Assembly: GCA_003149345.1 (NCBI GenBank)
Contig: QFWI01000008.1
Span: 310,001-374,000 of the forward strand
Source of the DNA: Vampirovibrio chlorellavorus
Lineage (GTDB): Bacteria > Cyanobacteriota > Vampirovibrionia > Vampirovibrionales > Vampirovibrionaceae
Reading direction: 5' to 3'
DNA length: 64,000 nt
Shown one piece after another: positions 60,677 to 64,000 of this stretch. Under the pieces are notes generated by a model, which was not told where the DNA came from, ran no database searches, and saw only the letters and a program-made list of their open reading frames with translations. Positions within the stretch are counted from its first letter, which is position 1; each line of letters starts with the position of its first letter. The translations under genes were made by a program, and so were the position numbers.

Positions 60677-61198
60677 CTAGTTGTTCGGGTATTTCAGCTT
60701 CAGCGTGGTGATACCGTTAGAATCCTTCTTGCCGGTATGCCAGGAAAGGCTAGGAATCACAACGTTCTTACCCGGATCTGAATCCCCTTCCAAATCACCA
60801 ATCAGAGAAGAGGGATAAGCAGTAGACAAGGCAGTACGAACGTAAACCTTGCCACCAGCGGTCAAAGTCCCCCGACCGGCCTTGACGTTTACAATACCCT
60901 CTTTCACGAAGTCGCAAGGCTGGCCCGGCTGATAGGCTCCGTTGGTAGTGCCCGTGCTGTTGGGGTAGGTCGTCAATTGCTTGACTTCAGCAACCGCAAT
61001 ACCGCCAAAGTTATCAGCGGTCACAGTAGCATCGGCCAAACTTACCGTATTATCAGTGTTCAGGATGACCGGAGCGCCAAAGGGGATAGCGGCGGAATTC
61101 GATTTGACCACCCGGTTTTCGATTTTGGGAGAGGATTCGTGGGAAACATTTCCCGCAAAACCGTAAGGCAAAGAAAGCCCGATAGTAGAGCCTGGCAT
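60677..61198 (-). CDS. Phage structural cement/decoration-like protein
   Basis: The 173-residue product is beta-rich with blocks like IPFGAPVILNTDNTVSLADA, NFGGIAVAEVKQ, CDFVKEGIVNVKAGRGTLTA and GGKVYVRTAL. This order is typical of DUF2190-like or structural cement proteins next to the capsid. ATG at 61198 has AGGAGATAACTC upstream. Confidence 0.78.
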   Translation of the reverse strand: MPGSTIGLSLPYGFAGNVSHESSPKIENRVVKSNSAAIPFGAPVILNTDNTVSLADATVTADNFGGIAVAEVKQLTTYPNSTGTTNGAYQPGQPCDFVKEGIVNVKAGRGTLTAGGKVYVRTALSTAYPSSLIGDLEGDSDPGKNVVIPSLSWHTGKKDSNGITTLKLKYPNN

Positions 61199-61226
61199 AG
61201 AGTTATCTCCTATTTCTAAATTTCAA

Positions 61227-62501
61227 TTAAGCTTTTTTCAACTGGATGTTGTTTTTGGCCATAATTTCTTTGCTATATGCGCCCCAATCAATGGCCTCGG
61301 CATCGTTTACCTGGGCAGCTTTGGCGGCGCTACGGGCAATGGCCCCATACACAGTGGCAGCCTTACCGCCCCGCAATTGCTTACGCAAAGCATCTTTGGC
61401 CTGTTTCCGTTGAGCTTCGGGAAGGGTTGCCAAAAAGGGCTTCATACTGTCCATAACACCCTTTAAGATAGCGGCATCATTGGCTTTTTGCTCTTCCTCG
61501 GTAGCTTTGGACTCGTCCTCGTCCTCATCTTCCGCCTTGTTTTTTTTATCTTCATCATCGTCAGAATCTTCATCTGCGGTGATGTTCAAGGCTTTGGCGA
61601 TAGAATCCATGGTTTTTTCCAGGCCGGAGATACGGGCTTCAATGGCAGCAGGCAATTTAGAGTCCTTGGTTTCCTTTGGTTTGTCGGAATCCTCGTCCTC
61701 ATCTTCCGTTTCAGCTTTTTCTTTCGGCTTCTCGGAATCTTCATCTTTGGCAAAGGCAAGGCCCAACAGTGCTTTAAATAGACCTTTTTCAGCTTTGCCA
61801 CTATCGGTTTTTACTTCTGGCTTTTCAGCGGGAGCGGAATCATTCATGATTTCCAGCATTTCCGCAATTTCGTCCGGCTCGGCATCCTTTACCCAGGAGG
61901 TAAACATTTTTTTCATGGCCTGTTCTTTGGTTTTCATTGGTTTTTTGGCTCCATTTTTACTTAAAACACTCTTTTTATCGTTGATTCTGACCTTTGGCCC
62001 CGCCCTGCCCTTGTCCACAACAGCCACATGATTGGCCGTAATGTTCACTTGCCTGTATCCATCTTGATATGGCTGGTAATTACAGCTATATCCGGCAGAG
62101 ACTTCCCGCTTCCCTGACTCTATTTTTTTAATCAGGTCGGCATCTTTAATCATCAGGTCGGCAATGACATACTCACCCTTGGTTCGGATGTTCTGCAAAT
62201 GTCCCTTGCTGACCCGCTGATGATTCTCGGGGGTAACGAAACCCTCTTGGGGGTGATCGTCCACCACCGGCTTACCCTCAAAGCTCCTCAAAGCCTGTTC
62301 GTCAAAAACGTCATCGGCTAACCGGTAGACTTTTGTTTTGAGGTTGACGCGGCTGGCAATGCCAATCTCTTGCCCGTAATACTCCTGTACGCCCAGCCGG
62401 GCAATGGGTACGTCATAGCAAATTAAAAAGCCTTCCGGGGTTTTAGCCATATTCTGAGAAATGGACGAACCAAGGAAGGCCATATCATTGTGATTTGGCA
62501 T
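61227..62501 (-). CDS. Prohead protease/scaffold protein (DUF2213-like)
   Basis: About 424 residues. The N-terminal half (FLICYDVPIARLGVQEYYGQ, PVVDDHPQEGFVTPENHQRV, ESGKREVSAGYSCNYQPYQD, QVNITANHVAVVDKGRAGPK) is the DUF2213 protease-like domain. The C-terminal half is highly acidic and Lys-rich (EDEDEDSDKPKETKDSK) and helical, as for an internal scaffold. The two together fit a protease-scaffold fusion. ATG at 62501 or GTG at 62510 or 62516 could start it; AAAGG lies just upstream. Confidence 0.85.
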   Translation of the reverse strand: MPNHNDMAFLGSSISQNMAKTPEGFLICYDVPIARLGVQEYYGQEIGIASRVNLKTKVYRLADDVFDEQALRSFEGKPVVDDHPQEGFVTPENHQRVSKGHLQNIRTKGEYVIADLMIKDADLIKKIESGKREVSAGYSCNYQPYQDGYRQVNITANHVAVVDKGRAGPKVRINDKKSVLSKNGAKKPMKTKEQAMKKMFTSWVKDAEPDEIAEMLEIMNDSAPAEKPEVKTDSGKAEKGLFKALLGLAFAKDEDSEKPKEKAETEDEDEDSDKPKETKDSKLPAAIEARISGLEKTMDSIAKALNITADEDSDDDEDKKNKAEDEDEDESKATEEEQKANDAAILKGVMDSMKPFLATLPEAQRKQAKDALRKQLRGGKAATVYGAIARSAAKAAQVNDAEAIDWGAYSKEIMAKNNIQLKKA

Positions 62502-62525
62502 TTTTACCACTTTCACCTTTCCCGC

Positions 62526-63359
62526 TTACGGGGAGTCCTGTAATTTCAGGAAATCTTTCTTCCCGATGCTGACGATTTTATTTCCTTGTGCCAGCTTTTT
62601 AGGCCAGGTTTCAAAGTCCGGGTCAACTATCGGCTCGGCGTAACACCTGCAATTTGGGCATTCTCCCGGCCCATAATTGCCAAGCCCTGACTTAACGCCC
62701 AGGATGGCTTCCGGGTTGGGGGGATTACTGAAAGAGCAAATAACGCCTTCCATATGCTTATGAGAGGATCTGACCCGCTGATCCTGGGAGGTTTTCCAGA
62801 CATAGAAATCAAGCCCAATCGCCTGACTCCTCATTGAGGTGATTGAGGCTTGGGCCTTACTGACCTCTGTTCTAGCGATACGGGTCGCTTGCCATTCGGC
62901 CAGTTGAGGGGCTTCCTGTTGTATTTGCTTTAAAAGCGCTTCAGGCCTGGCTCCTTCCATTGCCGACTTGGAAGCTTTTGAGGCAACGGAAACCGCAACT
63001 TTTGCCGGTAGAAGCCTGATGTAATTGGCGTTTTGTTCTACCAGGGCGTTAAACTTTGGGTTCCCGGCAAACTCTTTCTTGAGCATCCGGTATATTTCCC
63101 CGCCGTTTTGGCCCTTTCGTGCCGCTTCTCGCCAGCTGCCAGCGTTCTCCACCATAACCGACTTGACCATTTTTAACGCTTCCCGGTTGGCATACTCCAC
63201 CCATTTGGGGTTTTCCGCATACCTGACCAGCGCCGAAATGATCTCGTTTACCGTTTTCAGCCGCTTGATGGAACGGGTAATCTCCAGGGCCGCTTGCCGC
63301 AAGCTGATTTCATAGCGCCGTTCAGTCGATGAAAGACGCCGGAAATTCTTCCGTTTCAT
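62526..63359 (-). CDS. Phage head morphogenesis protein (SPP1 gp7 / Mu gpF-like)
   Basis: The 277-residue minor head protein has a helical N-terminus. The signature region is near the C-terminus: WQATRIARTEVSKAQASITS, YVWKTSQDQRVRSSHKHMEG, then GPGECPNCRCYAEPIVD with paired Cys. It acts in head assembly with the portal. ATG at 63359 follows GGAGGTAAT. It is next to the portal gene, as usual. Confidence 0.92.
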   Translation of the reverse strand: MKRKNFRRLSSTERRYEISLRQAALEITRSIKRLKTVNEIISALVRYAENPKWVEYANREALKMVKSVMVENAGSWREAARKGQNGGEIYRMLKKEFAGNPKFNALVEQNANYIRLLPAKVAVSVASKASKSAMEGARPEALLKQIQQEAPQLAEWQATRIARTEVSKAQASITSMRSQAIGLDFYVWKTSQDQRVRSSHKHMEGVICSFSNPPNPEAILGVKSGLGNYGPGECPNCRCYAEPIVDPDFETWPKKLAQGNKIVSIGKKDFLKLQDSP

Positions 63360-63394
63360 ATTACCTCCAGTGGGAAGCGGTTAAAATCAGTGGC

Positions 63395-63490
63395 TTAAAG
63401 GTCAGGGTCAAAGAAAGCGTCAATCAACACCCGGTGTTCCCGGATGGCCTGGCGCATTTCAAAGTCTGAGAATTCAATACCTTCGTACAT
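63395..63490 (-). CDS. Possible very small phage protein
   Basis: A 31-codon frame (MYEGIEFSDFEMRQAIREHR and end DAFFDPDL) lies between portal and head morphogenesis genes. The frame is also open upstream, with protein-like sequence (NKERDEQFIRE), but no good start or ribosome site. It may be real, or the tail of an unrecognised overlapping gene. Confidence 0.3.
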   Translation of the reverse strand: MYEGIEFSDFEMRQAIREHRVLIDAFFDPDL

Positions 63491-63521
63491 TTCGCGTATG
63501 AATTGCTCATCCCGTTCCTTG

Positions 63522-64000
63522 TTAGGGTTCGGTTTCGGTGGGTTCCGTTTCAATTTCTTCTTCCATCGGTGGAATTGGCGTTGACGGCTTATCACTGGCG
63601 GCGTTGATATCGTCATCCGTGATATTGCTAAACAGCCCGGTATCATCGGACAGTTGGCGCAATTCCTTCAGTGCTACTCGGTCTGAAATAATAGCACGGT
63701 CATGGGCTCCGAAAATGGCTTCGGTTTTCCACTTGACTTGTTCCCCGAGTTCCTTGTCATTGGGCGTTCTGACCGGGTTGTACATATAGTCCAGGTCATC
63801 CGGGATATATCCCATTGTTGACTTGAACATAACCGGCAAGATTTTGTCCAGGATGGGGGTTAAGTGGGCGTGTTGCTCCTGATCGATTACATCATAGTAG
63901 TTTTGAAGGTCACTTTCCCCGGTAGCGTTCATGCCAGCGGGTGAGCGGCCAAACAACTTGGTCACAGGAATCTGAGCGGCCCCAGCAATGTCCATCATGA
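63522..64000 (-). CDS. Phage portal protein (DUF1073-like), C-terminal part
   Basis: The last 158 residues of a portal protein cut by the right window edge. IPVTKLFGRSPAGMNATGES followed by DLQNYYDVIDQEQ is the characteristic DUF1073/HK97-type portal block. The C-terminal ETEPTETEP tail is acidic. The portal forms the ring for DNA entry and anchors the neck. Its N-terminus and the terminase genes lie outside the window. Confidence 0.85.
   Translation of the reverse strand, partial: MMDIAGAAQIPVTKLFGRSPAGMNATGESDLQNYYDVIDQEQHAHLTPILDKILPVMFKSTMGYIPDDLDYMYNPVRTPNDKELGEQVKWKTEAIFGAHDRAIISDRVALKELRQLSDDTGLFSNITDDDINAASDKPSTPIPPMEEEIETEPTETEP

Larger units (their letters stand above)
41600..64000 (-). 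mobile_element. Prophage structural and lysis region (contractile tail), partial
   Basis: All genes from the right edge to about 41.6 kb lie on the minus strand, are tightly packed, and follow the head-to-tail-to-lysis order of a contractile-tailed phage with DUF2213, DUF2184, DUF3383, DUF2612 and Gp138-like modules. Left end: hicAB may or may not belong to it, and no attachment repeat was recognised. Terminase, integrase, replication and lysogeny genes are not present, so the element continues past the right edge. Confidence 0.9.

Overview
The window looks like a chromosomal segment of a diderm (Gram-negative-type) bacterium, followed by the structural half of an integrated contractile-tailed phage. 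Diderm features are secretins, a PilP/GspC-like protein, a prepilin-like protein and nucleotide-sugar genes of the kind used for surface glycans. Starts include many GTG and TTG codons behind good Shine-Dalgarno sequences. I cannot name the species. A Vampirovibrionia/Melainabacteria-like or similar poorly sampled lineage is a guess only. No rRNA, tRNA, CRISPR array or intact insertion sequence was recognised.

Host part (1 to about 41.6 kb). Housekeeping genes open the window: a metallophosphoesterase, a HIT protein, queA and rpmB. A prepilin-like protein and two tandem paralogous proteins ending in a GDPH/VWD-like domain follow. Next come a WbpD/WbpE-type sugar acetyltransferase-aminotransferase pair, a 1,075-residue P-loop ATPase with HEAT-like repeats, a peroxiredoxin-like protein and a cyclic-nucleotide-binding domain protein. 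The genes prpD-prpB-prpC form a probable methylcitrate-cycle operon, with glpD divergent from it. Two secretins in tandem lie behind a PilP/GspC-like protein, a probable envelope-spanning secretion or pilus machine. Part of the pseudaminic acid pathway (pseB, an aldo/keto-reductase-like gene, pseG) sits beside a prolyl-hydroxylase-like gene. Then come a DMT transporter, a GNAT acetyltransferase, an unusual Lys/Pro/Glu-rich repeat protein carrying a perfect 36-bp x 6 tandem repeat, and a small Gln-rich protein.

Phage part (about 41.6 kb to the right edge). A hicAB toxin-antitoxin pair lies at the border. After it, every gene is on the minus strand. Transcription runs from the right edge: portal, SPP1 gp7/Mu F-like head protein, DUF2213 protease/scaffold, cement protein, DUF2184 capsid, head-completion proteins, DUF3383 sheath, tail tube, frameshifted tail-assembly chaperone, tape measure with a C-terminal M15-like domain, Dit-like protein, baseplate plug, hub, Gp138-like spike, gp25-like wedge, baseplate J, DUF2612, fibres, small genes, and two peptidoglycan-active enzymes. 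Terminase, integrase and regulatory genes are not in the window and would be to the right. Many genes overlap by 1-4 bases, as in one translationally coupled late operon.

The best-supported unusual feature is a canonical -1 programmed frameshift signal in the tail chaperone: a T TTT TTC heptamer, a 6-nt spacer and a hairpin. It creates a 79-residue extension that the standard frame misses. Other points of interest are the GDPH-domain pair, a 28-bp perfect inverted repeat after queA, the 20-residue repeat array in a phage fibre, the ATPase-HEAT protein, and paired TGATATCA dyads at the hicAB promoter.
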